A program made the translations under genes and the position numbers. The notes below the pieces were generated by a model. The model was given only the letters and a program-made list of their open reading frames with translations. It searched no databases and was not told the origin of the DNA. Positions 25,828 through 34,318 of a stretch of 64,000 nt of DNA are shown here, piece by piece. Origin of the DNA: UBA668 sp041918155 (GTDB lineage Bacteria > Actinomycetota > Acidimicrobiia > Acidimicrobiales > Ilumatobacteraceae); contig JAYRWH010000017.1 in NCBI GenBank assembly GCA_041918155.1, forward strand, positions 1 through 64,000, given 5' to 3'. Numbering within the stretch: the first letter of the stretch is position 1; every line of letters starts with the position of its first letter.

Positions 25828-26811
25828 TCAGGCGGCGTACCTTCCCAGGGCGAACAGGATGATGTCGTCGTCCATGTCGTAGAAGTCGAACTTCGGCCAC
25901 ACATGGGGCACACCCTCGAGTTGCACGAGGCGCACGACGGTGCCGTTCGCGCAGCCGGCCCAGGTGGTGGTGGTGCGCTGGCCCTCGGTCTCCACGACGG
26001 GTTCGTTCGGGCACGAGGTCACGTTCGTGAGCCACATGTTCGCAGTTCGTGCGGCCTGGGCGGAGCCGAGCCGGGTGTCGAGGCTGCCGCCGAACACGAG
26101 CAGCGACTGGGCGGCCGGGTGGCACGGCACGCCCGCCCAGCCGGCCACCACGACCGCGCCGGTGAACAACTCGGGCAGGCGGCACGCCACGGTCACGGCC
26201 ATCCCGCCGCCGTTGGAGACGCCGATCGACAGCACCGTGGTGGAGGTCAGCCCGGCCGCCCGCGCGGCAGCGACGGCGGCCCGGACATAGGGGAGGTCGT
26301 CGATCCCGCGATCGCTGGCGGGCTCGCAGCAGCCGCTGTTGACCCGCCAGGAACGGGTGGGCACGGGAGCCCCCGAGAGCCACATGATGTTCATGCCGGC
26401 GGCGGCTCCGATGTCGTCGAGATCGGAGCGGCTCTGCATGTTCTGGATGCAGCCGTGCTGGCCGTGGAAGACCACGAGCAGCGGCGCCGCCGGATCGGCC
26501 GTGCGCTGTAGCACCGTCGGCCGGTTCTCGAAGCCGGGCAGCAGGATCGGGTCGCCGATGATCGGCACATCGCGCGCCTTGGGGCACAGCACGGTCTCGG
26601 CGTCGGGGATCGGGCCGACATGGTGACCGGGCAGGGCCTGCAGTGCGAGCTCGGTCGTCGTCGCCGCGATCGAGACGGTGGTGGTGGGGGCGGTCGAGGT
26701 CGTCGGCGGGGCGGCGGTGGGGACGATGCTCTCCGGCGCCACCGAGTCGGCCCCGGCGCAGCCGACGAGCGCGGCCGCGGCGACCAGCGCGAACAGACCA
26801 CGGCGCGGCAT
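25828..26811 (-). CDS. Secreted alpha/beta-hydrolase lipoprotein (PHB-depolymerase/LpqC-like)
   Basis: This 327-residue protein has a lipoprotein signal (LVAAAALVGCAG, Cys at about 18), a Thr-rich linker and an esterase domain of the PHB-depolymerase/feruloyl-esterase type. Landmarks are the oxyanion motif HGQHGC, the nucleophile elbow GVSNGGGMA, a candidate acid in VFGGSLDTR and a late His in GVPHVW. Several Cys pairs (GCCEP, ACRLP, VPCHP) suit an extracellular enzyme. The ester substrate is unknown. ATG 26811 lies 6 bases after a minus-strand TAGGCT box. Confidence 0.85.
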   Translation of the reverse strand: MPRRGLFALVAAAALVGCAGADSVAPESIVPTAAPPTTSTAPTTTVSIAATTTELALQALPGHHVGPIPDAETVLCPKARDVPIIGDPILLPGFENRPTVLQRTADPAAPLLVVFHGQHGCIQNMQSRSDLDDIGAAAGMNIMWLSGAPVPTRSWRVNSGCCEPASDRGIDDLPYVRAAVAAARAAGLTSTTVLSIGVSNGGGMAVTVACRLPELFTGAVVVAGWAGVPCHPAAQSLLVFGGSLDTRLGSAQAARTANMWLTNVTSCPNEPVVETEGQRTTTTWAGCANGTVVRLVQLEGVPHVWPKFDFYDMDDDIILFALGRYAA

Positions 26812-26817
26812 CGCCTC

Positions 26818-26823
26818 AGCCTA
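26818..26823 (-). promoter_or_regulatory. -10 box TAGGCT of the esterase gene (leaderless)
   Basis: On the minus strand TAGGCT ends 6 bases before ATG 26811; no ribosome-binding site lies between. Confidence 0.5.
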
Positions 26824-26830
26824 CGCCCGC

Positions 26831-26859
26831 TTGACGCCACGTGAGCCGCACAGCAGACT
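26831..26859 (+). promoter_or_regulatory. Promoter of the AftB-like gene
   Basis: TTGACG (26831-26836), a 17-base spacer and CAGACT (26854-26859) form a plausible promoter 13 bases before ATG 26873. Confidence 0.4.
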
Positions 26860-26872
26860 CGCATCGATCTCG

Positions 26873-28627
26873 ATGCAGAACCCCCGCGACCTCCTCCGCC
26901 GGGCCGCGTCCCGCGAGTGGTGGTGGGTGGCGTTCCCGGTGCTCGTGCTGGCCCTCGGCGCCTACCAGCACCGCTGGCTGACCGACGACGGGTTCATCAA
27001 CCTGCGCATCGTCCGCCAGATCGAGGCCGGCCACGGGCCGGTGTTCAACGTCGGCGAGCGCGTGGAGGCGGGCACGTCGATCCTGTGGCTGGTGTGGCTG
27101 ACCGTTGCCGATGTGCTGCTGCCGTTCCGGCTGGAGTACATCGCCGCCTACTCGGGCATCGTGCTGACACTCGTGGGCATGGCCGCGATCGCCGCCGCCG
27201 CGATGCGCATCACCCGGCGCGCCAACGCTGATGGCGTGGTGGTGCCCGTCGGGGCGCTGGCGCTGGCGGTGATCGCGGCGATGTGGGATTTCGCCAGCTC
27301 CGGCCTGGAGACCGGCCTGCAGTTCGCCTGGCTCGGCGGGTGCGTGTGCCTGCTCGCCCGACCGCGACCCGCTGGGCGCTGGAAGCGCTTGACGGTGGCC
27401 GGCGTGGTGGGCCTCGGGCCGCTGATCCGCCCCGACCTCGCGCTGTTCTCGATCGCGTTCGTGATCGTGTTCGTCGGGCCGCGGCCGTACCGGTGGCGCT
27501 CACTGGTGGCGACGATCGGCGCCGCGCTCGCGCTGCCGGCCGCGTACCAGCTGTTCCGCATGGGCTTCTTCGCCACCCTCGTGCCGAACACGGCGCTGGC
27601 CAAGAACGCGTCCGGCCTGCGCCTCGGCCAGGGCCTGCGCTACCTGCGCGAGGCGATGCACAGCTATCAGCTGTGGCCAGTCCTGCTCGGGGCGATCGCC
27701 ACGGCCGTGTGGCTCGTCGTGCGCCCCTTGCGCGCCGCGGGCGACCGCCCCGCGTTGCGCCTGCTGTGCGGCGCCGGTGGCGCGGCGGCCCTACACCTCG
27801 CCTACATCGTCGCCATCGGTGGCGACTACATGCACGCCCGCCTGCTGCTGCCCTCCGGGTTCGTGCTGCTCGGGCTGGTCGCGGTGCCGTTCGTGCTACC
27901 GCCGGAACGCTTGGTGGCCCGCCGCGTCGCCCAGCTCGGCGCGGCGGCGTTCACCGTGTGGGCGGTGACGTGTTGCCTGTTCCTGCGCTCCGAGCCGGGC
28001 AGCCTCGCCGGCATCATCAACGAGCACGACTTCTACGCGGGCGAAGCGCCCATCGACCACCCGATCACGATCGACGACTACCGCTCCGACAACGGCGGCC
28101 TCGTCGCCACCGTGATCGAGGCCGGCGGCGCGGCTCGCGACGCTCACGCCGACGGTCAGGTCGGCCTGCTCGTTTTCGGTAGCCCGGTGGGCAGTGAAAC
28201 GCCCGTGCCGCCCTACCCGGCCACGGTGTACCTGGTGTGGCCAGTGGTGGGCATGGCTGGTTACGAGGCCGGCACCGACGTGTTCGTGATCGACCAACTC
28301 GGCCTCGGCGACCCGATCGTCAGCCGCCTCGACGTGCCCTTCCACGGCCGACCCGGACACGAGAAGGAAGCCCCCGGCTGGGCGGTGCTGCACGTCTTCC
28401 CCGGTGCCGACCAGCAGATCACCGTGCGCGGCGCCGACGGCGAGATGCACGCGCTCGACCGCGACGCCGCGCTACGCCTGCTCGACTGCCCGGCGACGCG
28501 CCGCCTGCTCCACGACATCACCGCGCCGCTCACCGTGCGCCGCTTCGTCGGCAACATCGTGCACTCCGTGCCGAACACGCTCCTGCGCCTGCCCTACACG
28601 CCCGACGCGACGGCCCCCTGCCCCTGA
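26873..28627 (+). CDS. AftB-like GT-C membrane arabinosyltransferase
   Basis: This 584-residue protein is a GT-C glycosyltransferase of the type seen in mycobacterial AftB, which adds terminal beta-1,2-arabinofuranose from decaprenyl-phosphate-arabinose. The first helix is followed by WLTDDGFINLRIV (D38, D39) and GPVFNVGERVEAGTSILW, the AftB-like catalytic loop. About ten helices follow, then an external C-terminal domain with VIDQLGLGDP and GRPGHEKEAPGW, both close to AftB. The family placement is good; the real acceptor is unknown because arabinogalactan has not been shown for this organism. ATG 26873 gives a normal N-terminus. Confidence 0.8.
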   Translation: MQNPRDLLRRAASREWWWVAFPVLVLALGAYQHRWLTDDGFINLRIVRQIEAGHGPVFNVGERVEAGTSILWLVWLTVADVLLPFRLEYIAAYSGIVLTLVGMAAIAAAAMRITRRANADGVVVPVGALALAVIAAMWDFASSGLETGLQFAWLGGCVCLLARPRPAGRWKRLTVAGVVGLGPLIRPDLALFSIAFVIVFVGPRPYRWRSLVATIGAALALPAAYQLFRMGFFATLVPNTALAKNASGLRLGQGLRYLREAMHSYQLWPVLLGAIATAVWLVVRPLRAAGDRPALRLLCGAGGAAALHLAYIVAIGGDYMHARLLLPSGFVLLGLVAVPFVLPPERLVARRVAQLGAAAFTVWAVTCCLFLRSEPGSLAGIINEHDFYAGEAPIDHPITIDDYRSDNGGLVATVIEAGGAARDAHADGQVGLLVFGSPVGSETPVPPYPATVYLVWPVVGMAGYEAGTDVFVIDQLGLGDPIVSRLDVPFHGRPGHEKEAPGWAVLHVFPGADQQITVRGADGEMHALDRDAALRLLDCPATRRLLHDITAPLTVRRFVGNIVHSVPNTLLRLPYTPDATAPCP

Positions 28628-28646
28628 GGGCGAGCACCGTGTGTAG

Positions 28647-28739
28647 CGGAGGTGGACGGGAATCGAACCCGCCGGACGAGGATCGCTCGTCCCAACCGCT
28701 TTGAAGGCGGCGGAGTCCACCAGGTACCCGGACACCTCC
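28647..28739 (-). tRNA. selC: tRNA-Sec (UCA anticodon)
   Basis: On the minus strand these 93 bases fold as a selenocysteine tRNA: acceptor GGAGGTG pairing with CACCTCC, anticodon loop CTTCAAA with anticodon TCA (28704-28702), a long variable arm (GGGACGAG/CTCGTCC) and T loop TTCGATT. Acceptor plus T stem give 13 base pairs, as expected for tRNA-Sec (8+5 or 7+6). The discriminator is G and CCA is not encoded. It inserts selenocysteine at UGA with SelB. No selA, selB or selD is visible in the window. Confidence 0.93.
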
Positions 28740-28746
28740 GGCGGTG

Positions 28747-28752
28747 AGGGTA
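28747..28752 (-). promoter_or_regulatory. -10 box TACCCT of tRNA-Sec
   Basis: On the minus strand TACCCT ends 7 bases before the mature 5' end of tRNA-Sec, so the transcript may begin exactly at base 1 of the tRNA and need no 5' trimming. Confidence 0.35.
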
Positions 28753-28777
28753 ACCGCCAGCGATACCCGCCAGCCAT

Positions 28778-28805
28778 TGTAACGCGATTGCAACAACGGT
28801 AACGT
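28778..28805 (+). promoter_or_regulatory. Promoter of the M23 peptidase gene (leaderless)
   Basis: TTGTAA (28778-28783), a 16-base spacer and TAACGT (28800-28805) lie 7 bases before ATG 28813. The box overlaps two upstream in-frame starts (GTG 28804, ATG 28807), which argues for 28813. Confidence 0.5.
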
Positions 28806-28812
28806 GATGGGA

Positions 28813-30087
28813 ATGCGCCGCCTCGTCGTCATCGCGATGGTCTCCGCCGGGTTGCTGTGTCCAGCACTTCCCGGCGCCATCGCGCGCGCCGACGGCACTG
28901 CCGCCGAGCAGAACGCGAAGGCGATCGCCGACGCCCAGGACGAAGTCACCACGGCGGCCCAGGCGATCGCCGACGCCGGCGAGAAGCTGGAGATGATCAA
29001 CGGCGACCTCGGCACGTTGCAGACCGAGATCGCCGCCCTGGAATCCACCACGAGCGCGCTGCGCGCGCAGATGGAGGAGATGGCCGTCCGCCAGTTCACC
29101 GGAGCCACCAAAAGCAACTCGCCCCTGCTGTCGTCGTGGGGCACCCCCGAGCAGCAGATGCAGGTCGACGCGTTCACCAGCGTGATTGTCAACAACGCGG
29201 ACGAGGCGTTCGACACCTTCGACTCGACGAGCCGTGACCTGGCGTCCAAGCACAAGTCGCTCGAGCGCATGCAGCAGCAGATCCAGCGCCAGACGGTGGA
29301 TCTCGCCGCCCTGCAGAAGCGGGCCGAAGAGAAGGTGGTGCATCTCAAGCAGGTCGAGAAGCAGCGTCTCAAGGACGAAGCAACGCGCCGCGCGTTGGAG
29401 CGGGAACAGGCCCGCCGCGCCAAGAAGGCAGCAGCGCAGGCGGCCGCATCCGTCGGTTCGCAGCCGACCCGGGCCTCATCGGCCGCACCGTCGTCAGCGG
29501 GCGGTCACGCCGCCGGCACGGCAAGCGGCGGCCAGGCCAACGTCAGCGTGGGCAACACCAAGCTCTACGGCACCTATGTGCAAGGTGGCGACGCCGCGCA
29601 GGGAGTCCAGCTCGGCAATGGCATCGGCTACCCCAACCTCCCGTTCGGTTCCCCCGGCTTCCCCACCACATCTGGGGTCGACTGGAGCGGCACCGACTGG
29701 GTGTGCCCCACCGGCCGGGCCAAGACGGGTTTCGGCCACAGCTTCATCCCCAAGACTCCCGGCGCGACTCGCTATCACAACGGCATCGATATGTCGGCCC
29801 GCCTCGGAACACCGCTGCTGGCGGTCGAGGACGGCGTGGCGATGCCGAAGATCATGCCGCTGACCGGCGGGATGACCGTCTTCCTCGTCACCTCCAGCGG
29901 CACGATGTACTACTACGCCCACCTCGAGGTGTGGGGCCAGATGGGGCGGGTGAAAAAGGGGACCGTCATCGGCTATGCCGGGAGCACCGGCCGCGCGAGC
30001 GGCCCGCACCTCCACTTCGAATATCACCCGCACGGCATCGGCACCGACGCGGTCGACCCGTACGACCTCCTCCGAGCCCACTGCTGA
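28813..30087 (+). CDS. Secreted M23 (LytM-type) peptidoglycan endopeptidase with coiled coil
   Basis: The 424-residue protein has a signal peptide (MRRLVVIAMVSAGLLCPALPGAIARA), a coiled coil (about 30-215, with Gln/Glu/Lys heptads), an Ala/Ser/Gly linker and a C-terminal LytM domain. Zinc ligands are H and D of HNGIDM (about 322-326) and the HLHFE motif (about 399-403), so it should be active on peptide crosslinks in the wall. The coiled-coil plus LytM layout matches EnvC/NlpD-like or RipA-partner hydrolases involved in cell separation. ATG 28813 is chosen from the promoter position. Confidence 0.9.
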   Translation: MRRLVVIAMVSAGLLCPALPGAIARADGTAAEQNAKAIADAQDEVTTAAQAIADAGEKLEMINGDLGTLQTEIAALESTTSALRAQMEEMAVRQFTGATKSNSPLLSSWGTPEQQMQVDAFTSVIVNNADEAFDTFDSTSRDLASKHKSLERMQQQIQRQTVDLAALQKRAEEKVVHLKQVEKQRLKDEATRRALEREQARRAKKAAAQAAASVGSQPTRASSAAPSSAGGHAAGTASGGQANVSVGNTKLYGTYVQGGDAAQGVQLGNGIGYPNLPFGSPGFPTTSGVDWSGTDWVCPTGRAKTGFGHSFIPKTPGATRYHNGIDMSARLGTPLLAVEDGVAMPKIMPLTGGMTVFLVTSSGTMYYYAHLEVWGQMGRVKKGTVIGYAGSTGRASGPHLHFEYHPHGIGTDAVDPYDLLRAHC

Positions 30088-30150
30088 TCCGTCCCCCGAT
30101 ATCGTGACCCGGCCCGCGCTTGGGTGGGCCGAAGGGAAATGGATCACCTG

Positions 30151-31524
30151 ATGGGCGAGCTGGCCGACACCAAGACGGCGCCACGCAAGAGCGCGCAGTG
30201 GAAGTCGGTGGTGTCGTGGGTGGTCGCCACCACCTTGTTCGTGCTCGTCATCGCCGTGCTGCATGCCACCACCGGGTTCGGTGGCCTCGCCACGGGCGTC
30301 GGCGCCGCGCTCCTCGCCATGTGGTTCTTCGCGCTCCACAAGAATCGCGGCCGTCGCCGCCAGTTGTGGGCCGCCGTGTGGGCCTTCTCCGCGGTCACCC
30401 TCGTGTGGGACGGCATCACCTTCGTCGACTATGTCACCACCTACAACGGCGACTCCACGACCCAGAAGATGTCCACCTGGGGCCGCGACCACGGGTTGAG
30501 CCCGATCATCGACTACCTCGAGAAGGAGGCCTATTCCAAGCCCCCCTCGACCAAGCCCGCGGACGAACTGAGCCTCGGGCTGCCCAGCACCACCAGCACC
30601 ACTACCCCGGCCACCGACTCCACCACGACCGACCCCAACGCCGAGACCACCACCACCCTGCCCCAGCCGGAACCGCCCGCGCCGCTGGCCACCTATATCC
30701 AGCCCGCGCTCGCGGGTGAGGGCCAGTGGGTACCGATCGCGAAGGTGGCCGGCGTCGACGCCGTCTGGGTCACCAGCCTGCGCCCCCTGGCCAAGTACGG
30801 CTCGGTCGTGGCCACCGTCGTGGTCCTCGACCCGACCAACATGCGCATCGGCATGTTCAACGGCCGCGAGCTTCCCGGCGGCAATTGGGTCCGCGACGAT
30901 CATGTGCCCGAAACGATTCAGCCTGCCCTCGTCGCCGCGATGAACGGTGCCTTCCGGCTCGAGCACCTCTACGGCGGCTACATGACCGAGGGCAAGGTGG
31001 TGAAGCCGCTGGAGAACCGCATGGGCACGATCGGCATCACCCGCGACGGCAAGCTGGTGCTCGGTGAACTCGGCCGCGACATGATGGACGACGGCAGCTG
31101 GCAGTCACTGCGCCAGAACGGCCTGCTGATGGTCGATGGTGGCCTGTCGCAGGTCGACCGGGCCCGCGCGGAGCGCGTGTCGTGGGGCGCGGCGGGCACC
31201 GGCGACCTGTTCGTCAACCGCAGCGCGGTGTGCACGATGACCAACGGCCGGATCGCGTACGTGATGGCCGGCATGGTCGATCCCACCCAGATGGCCCAGG
31301 TGCTCATCGAGGCCGGTTGCGACAAGGCGGTGCAGCTTGACATCAACAACCAGTGGCCGAACTTCATGGTCTTCACCCACGCCGCCGACGGCACGATCAA
31401 CGGCTTCACGGTCGACCGACGGATGCGCAACGACCCCGGCCGCTACCTGAAGGTGTCGAGCAAGGAGTTCTTCGCCTACTTCGACAGCACACTGCTACCT
31501 GCGACGAGCGAACTCGACGCCTGA
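30151..31524 (+). CDS. Membrane-anchored phosphodiester glycosidase (NAGPA-like, DUF2233)
   Basis: This 457-residue protein has three N-terminal transmembrane helices (about 20-85), a Thr/Pro-rich linker (about 130-180) and an extracellular domain like the N-acetylglucosamine-1-phosphodiester alpha-N-acetylglucosaminidase family. Landmarks are AAMNGAFRLEHLYGGYM, NGLLMVDGG, NRSAVCTM and QLDINNQWPNFMVF. Such enzymes cleave sugar-phosphodiester bonds, possibly on wall teichoic acids or capsule. The start is uncertain: ATG 30151 lies 14 bases after GAAGGG, while ATG 30139 is too close to it. A TATCGT box at 30100-30105 could be the promoter. Confidence 0.8.
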   Translation: MGELADTKTAPRKSAQWKSVVSWVVATTLFVLVIAVLHATTGFGGLATGVGAALLAMWFFALHKNRGRRRQLWAAVWAFSAVTLVWDGITFVDYVTTYNGDSTTQKMSTWGRDHGLSPIIDYLEKEAYSKPPSTKPADELSLGLPSTTSTTTPATDSTTTDPNAETTTTLPQPEPPAPLATYIQPALAGEGQWVPIAKVAGVDAVWVTSLRPLAKYGSVVATVVVLDPTNMRIGMFNGRELPGGNWVRDDHVPETIQPALVAAMNGAFRLEHLYGGYMTEGKVVKPLENRMGTIGITRDGKLVLGELGRDMMDDGSWQSLRQNGLLMVDGGLSQVDRARAERVSWGAAGTGDLFVNRSAVCTMTNGRIAYVMAGMVDPTQMAQVLIEAGCDKAVQLDINNQWPNFMVFTHAADGTINGFTVDRRMRNDPGRYLKVSSKEFFAYFDSTLLPATSELDA

Positions 31525-31541
31525 GGCGACCCTGGGTTGGG

Positions 31542-31547
31542 TACAGT
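31542..31547 (+). promoter_or_regulatory. -10 box TACAGT of the microprotein gene (leaderless)
   Basis: TACAGT ends 7 bases before ATG 31555, the same geometry as at other leaderless starts in the window. Confidence 0.45.
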
Positions 31548-31554
31548 CAGGCCC

Positions 31555-31629
31555 ATGAAGCGACTCATCCTGATCCTGCTGGTGGTCGGCCTCGTCATCG
31601 TGGTCGTCAAGAAGGTGCAGTCAGCCTGA
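31555..31629 (+). CDS. 24-residue single-helix membrane microprotein
   Basis: A 24-codon gene encodes MKRLILILLVVGLVIVVVKK followed by VQSA: a two-base-pair-charge N-terminus, one 16-residue hydrophobic helix and a basic end, the pattern of a small membrane protein with its N-terminus inside. Support comes from a -10 box 7 bases before the ATG. The function is unknown. Its stop lies 26 bases before the next gene's ATG, so both are probably on one mRNA and translation may be coupled. Confidence 0.6.
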   Translation: MKRLILILLVVGLVIVVVKKVQSA

Positions 31630-31655
31630 GCCTCCACCTTTTCTGCTCCGACGAC

Positions 31656-32582
31656 ATGTTCGCGGAGTTCGGCGAAGGATGGCTCGAGCTGGCGCCCGGG
31701 CTCGTGCACGTCGGCCTGCCTGCAGGCCGACGGCTCGAACCGGATGAGATCGAACGGATCGACATCGCGGCCTTCAGCGCCGACATGTGGCAATCGGGAC
31801 ACAGCGCGGCGTTCTTCGCCGTCGTGCTGAAGGCGCCCAACCTGAGCTGGCTGCACATGTTCTCGGCGGGCACCGACATTCCGGTGCTCGGTGAGTTACG
31901 GGCCAAGGGTGTGCGCGTCACCAACTCGGCGGGTGCAGCGGCCCGCCCGATCGCCCATTCGGTGATCATGCAGGTGCTCGCCCTGTGTCGCGGTGCTCGG
32001 CCGTGGGCGCTCGACCAGGCGGCCAAGCGCTGGCAGCCGCGGCACCACCCCGATGTGGAAGGGCGCACGATGGCGATCATCGGCCTCGGCGCGATCGGCG
32101 GTGAGGTGGCGCGCATCGCCCCCGCGTTCGGGATCCGCCCGATCGGTGTGCGGCGCACGCCACAGGGTGACGAGCCGTGCGACACGTGGCCCGTATCGCG
32201 CCTGCACGAACTGCTGCCCCTGGTGGACGACCTCGTGCTGACGGCTCCGCTGAACGACGATTCGCGTGGCCTCATCGGGGCCGCCGAGTTGGCCCTGCTG
32301 CGCCCCGGCGCACATGTGGTGAACGTCGGGCGCGGCGCGGTGATCGATGAGGCCGCACTCGTGGCCGCCCTGCAATCCGGCCAGGTGGGCGGCGCGGCGC
32401 TCGACGTGTTCGAGGTCGAGCCGTTGCCCGCCGACAGCCCGCTGTGGGAGATGGACAACGTCATCGTCACCCCGCACAGTTCGGGCAACACCGACCGCGC
32501 CGTCGAGCGCGTCATCGAGATCTTCTCCGACAACCTCGGTCGCTACGCCGCCGGCGAGCCCCTGCGCAACGAGATCGACTGA
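31656..32582 (+). CDS. D-2-hydroxyacid dehydrogenase, NAD-dependent
   Basis: The 308-residue protein has the D-isomer 2-hydroxyacid dehydrogenase layout. The Rossmann motif GLGAIGGEVARIA lies at about 142-154. The catalytic triad is visible as R in NVGRGAVID, E in DVFEVEPLP and H in VTPHSSGN. The specific 2-hydroxyacid is unknown; glyoxylate/hydroxypyruvate reductase-like is the best guess. ATG 31656 is the first standard start in frame. Similarity seems to begin about ten residues earlier (LSLHLFCSDD), where no ATG, GTG or TTG is available, so a CTG start at 31626 is possible. A hairpin follows the stop. Confidence 0.87.
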   Translation: MFAEFGEGWLELAPGLVHVGLPAGRRLEPDEIERIDIAAFSADMWQSGHSAAFFAVVLKAPNLSWLHMFSAGTDIPVLGELRAKGVRVTNSAGAAARPIAHSVIMQVLALCRGARPWALDQAAKRWQPRHHPDVEGRTMAIIGLGAIGGEVARIAPAFGIRPIGVRRTPQGDEPCDTWPVSRLHELLPLVDDLVLTAPLNDDSRGLIGAAELALLRPGAHVVNVGRGAVIDEAALVAALQSGQVGGAALDVFEVEPLPADSPLWEMDNVIVTPHSSGNTDRAVERVIEIFSDNLGRYAAGEPLRNEID

Positions 32583-32587
32583 CAGCT

Positions 32588-32608
32588 CGGCCGCCGGGTT
32601 GGCGGCCG
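32588..32608 (+). terminator. Hairpin after the dehydrogenase gene
   Basis: CGGCCGCC (32588-32595), loop GGGTT and GGCGGCCG (32601-32608) form a perfect 8-bp stem just after the stop at 32582. No U-run follows. It overlaps the -35 element of Tad locus A. Confidence 0.45.
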
Positions 32609-32627
32609 GTTGGTGAGTCGATATGTT
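32599..32627 (+). promoter_or_regulatory. Promoter of Tad locus A
   Basis: TTGGCG (32599-32604), a 17-base spacer and TATGTT (32622-32627) lie about 50 bases before the first tad gene. The -35 sits inside the hairpin that ends the previous gene. Confidence 0.4.
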
Positions 32628-32675
32628 CAGCAACGACTTCCCCCAGTCGTAGTTCCCTCTCCTGGGGGTGGGGTC

Positions 32676-33320
32676 ATGTACCTCTGCTGGTCCGCCAAGG
32701 GCGGCAGCGGCACCACGGTGGTGGCCGCGTCGCTCGCACTCGTTCTCTCTCATCGCCGGCCGGCGCTGCTGGTCGATCTCGCCGGCGACGTACCGGCCGC
32801 GCTCGGCATGTCCGATCCGTCGGGGCCCGGTGTGGCCGACTGGCTGGCGTCGCCCACGGCCGACGCCGCCGCACTGCACCGCCTGGCCGTGCCCGCCACC
32901 GACACTTTGCAGGTGCTACCCCGGGGCGGTCTTGCGGTGGGCCCGGCGGCCCGCTGGCACGACCTGGCGACGGCGTTGGCTGCGTTCGACGGTGCGGTCG
33001 TCGTCGATGCCGGCACCGGGATACCCGCTGCTGCGCTCGCCGCCGCGGCAACCCACCGCCTGCTCGTCACCCGCCCGTGCTACCTCGGCCTGCGCCGCGC
33101 GGTGGCTGCCGCGGTGCAACCCACCGGGGTGGTGCTCGTCACCGAGCCCGGGCGGGCACTCTCGGCCCGTGACGTCGAGCGCGCCCTCGGCGCGCCGGTG
33201 GTGGCCGAAGTGCAATACGACCCGGCCGTCGCCCGCGCCGTCGATGCCGGCCTGCTCGCCTCGCGCCTGCCGCGCCCGCTCGCGCAACAACTCGCCCAGC
33301 CGTTGAAGGAGGCCGCGTGA
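32676..33320 (+). CDS. TadZ/CpaE-like ParA-family ATPase (Tad locus A)
   Basis: This 214-residue protein has a deviant Walker A (KGGSGTTVVA, about residues 9-18) with Thr-Thr in place of the usual Lys-Thr, and a later strand VVVDAGTGIP. TadZ/CpaE proteins of this class localise the Tad pilus machine at a cell site. It lacks the N-terminal receiver domain found in many TadZ proteins. ATG 32676 follows a G-rich stretch (GGGGGTGGGG) that can serve as ribosome-binding site. Its stop overlaps the tadA-like GTG by 4 bases. Confidence 0.75.
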   Translation: MYLCWSAKGGSGTTVVAASLALVLSHRRPALLVDLAGDVPAALGMSDPSGPGVADWLASPTADAAALHRLAVPATDTLQVLPRGGLAVGPAARWHDLATALAAFDGAVVVDAGTGIPAAALAAAATHRLLVTRPCYLGLRRAVAAAVQPTGVVLVTEPGRALSARDVERALGAPVVAEVQYDPAVARAVDAGLLASRLPRPLAQQLAQPLKEAA

Positions 33321-34318
33321 GCTCTCTCGCGGTCGACCTCGTTGCCGAGCAGTCGCCGCTCGGCGGGCTCGAGCGCTGGCTCGCCGATCCGGCCGTCACC
33401 GAGGTCATGGTCAACGGTGGGCGCGAAGTGTGGGTCGAGCGCGAGGGGCGCATCGAGCGGGTCGGGCACATGCGCACGGGCACCGTATTGGCCACGATCG
33501 AGCAGATCCTCTCCCCGATCGCCCGCCGGGTCGATCGCTCGCGACCGATGGTCGATGCCCGCCTGCCCGACGGGTCGCGGGTGTGCGTGGTGCTGCCACC
33601 TGTCGCGGTCGACGGCCCATGCCTCGCAATTCGCCGCTTCGCCGCTGCACCAGTACCGCTGGAGGCATTCGCCCCGCCCGCGGTCGTCGCACTGCTGTGC
33701 GAGCTCGTGCACCGCCGCTGCAATGTCGTCGTCAGCGGGGCGACGTCGTCGGGCAAGACCACCCTCCTCAACGCGCTCGCGGCGCACGTCGAGCAGCACG
33801 CTCGCATCATCACCCTGGAAGACATCGCCGAGCTGCGTCTCGGGCACCCCCACGTCGTGCGCCTCGAGACCCGCGACGCGACACCCGATGGCGTCGGCGA
33901 GGTGACGCTCGCTGATCTGCTGCGCGCGGCGCTGCGCCTGCGGCCCGACCGGCTGGTGGTGGGCGAGGTGCGCGGGGCGGAGGCGGTGCAGCTACTGCAC
34001 GCGCTGAACACCGGCCACGACGGTTCGCTCGCAACGGTGCACGCCAACGGGCCGCTCGACGCGCTCGAGCGGCTTGCCGCGCTCGTGGTGCAGGCCGTGA
34101 GCAACTGGCCCGCAGCCGCGGTGCGGCGCCATGTGGAAGGCGCGATCGACGCGGTCGTGCACCTCTCGCGCTCGACCGGAGGCACGCGCGTGGTCAGCGA
34201 GGTGGTGGAGGTCGTGCCCACCACAGGCGCCGCCAGCGGCTCCGGCACAGGCTTCGAGGTGAGGGTGCTCGCGGGCGACGGCGGCCTCGTCGGCCACCCC
34301 TGGCGGTGGCGGCGATGA
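33317..34318 (+). CDS. tadA: TadA/CpaF secretion ATPase (Tad locus A)
   Basis: TadA/CpaF is the hexameric ATPase that powers pilus assembly. The 333-residue protein has the N-terminal domain (WLADPAVTEVMVNGGREVWVE, then VDARLPDGSRV), Walker A (SGATSSGKTTLLNAL, about 150-164), Asp box (LEDIAELRL), Walker B (LVVGEVRGAEA) and the His box (TVHANGPLDAL). It is shorter than the TadA of locus B (449 residues), chiefly at the N-terminus. The start GTG overlaps the upstream stop and the end overlaps tadB, so the locus is one tightly coupled operon. Confidence 0.93.
   Translation: MSSLAVDLVAEQSPLGGLERWLADPAVTEVMVNGGREVWVEREGRIERVGHMRTGTVLATIEQILSPIARRVDRSRPMVDARLPDGSRVCVVLPPVAVDGPCLAIRRFAAAPVPLEAFAPPAVVALLCELVHRRCNVVVSGATSSGKTTLLNALAAHVEQHARIITLEDIAELRLGHPHVVRLETRDATPDGVGEVTLADLLRAALRLRPDRLVVGEVRGAEAVQLLHALNTGHDGSLATVHANGPLDALERLAALVVQAVSNWPAAAVRRHVEGAIDAVVHLSRSTGGTRVVSEVVEVVPTTGAASGSGTGFEVRVLAGDGGLVGHPWRWRR

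Noticed and set aside
28647..28739. Opal-suppressor or pseudo-tRNA with UCA anticodon
   Set aside because: The long variable arm, 13-bp acceptor-plus-T stem and intact cloverleaf fit tRNA-Sec fully.
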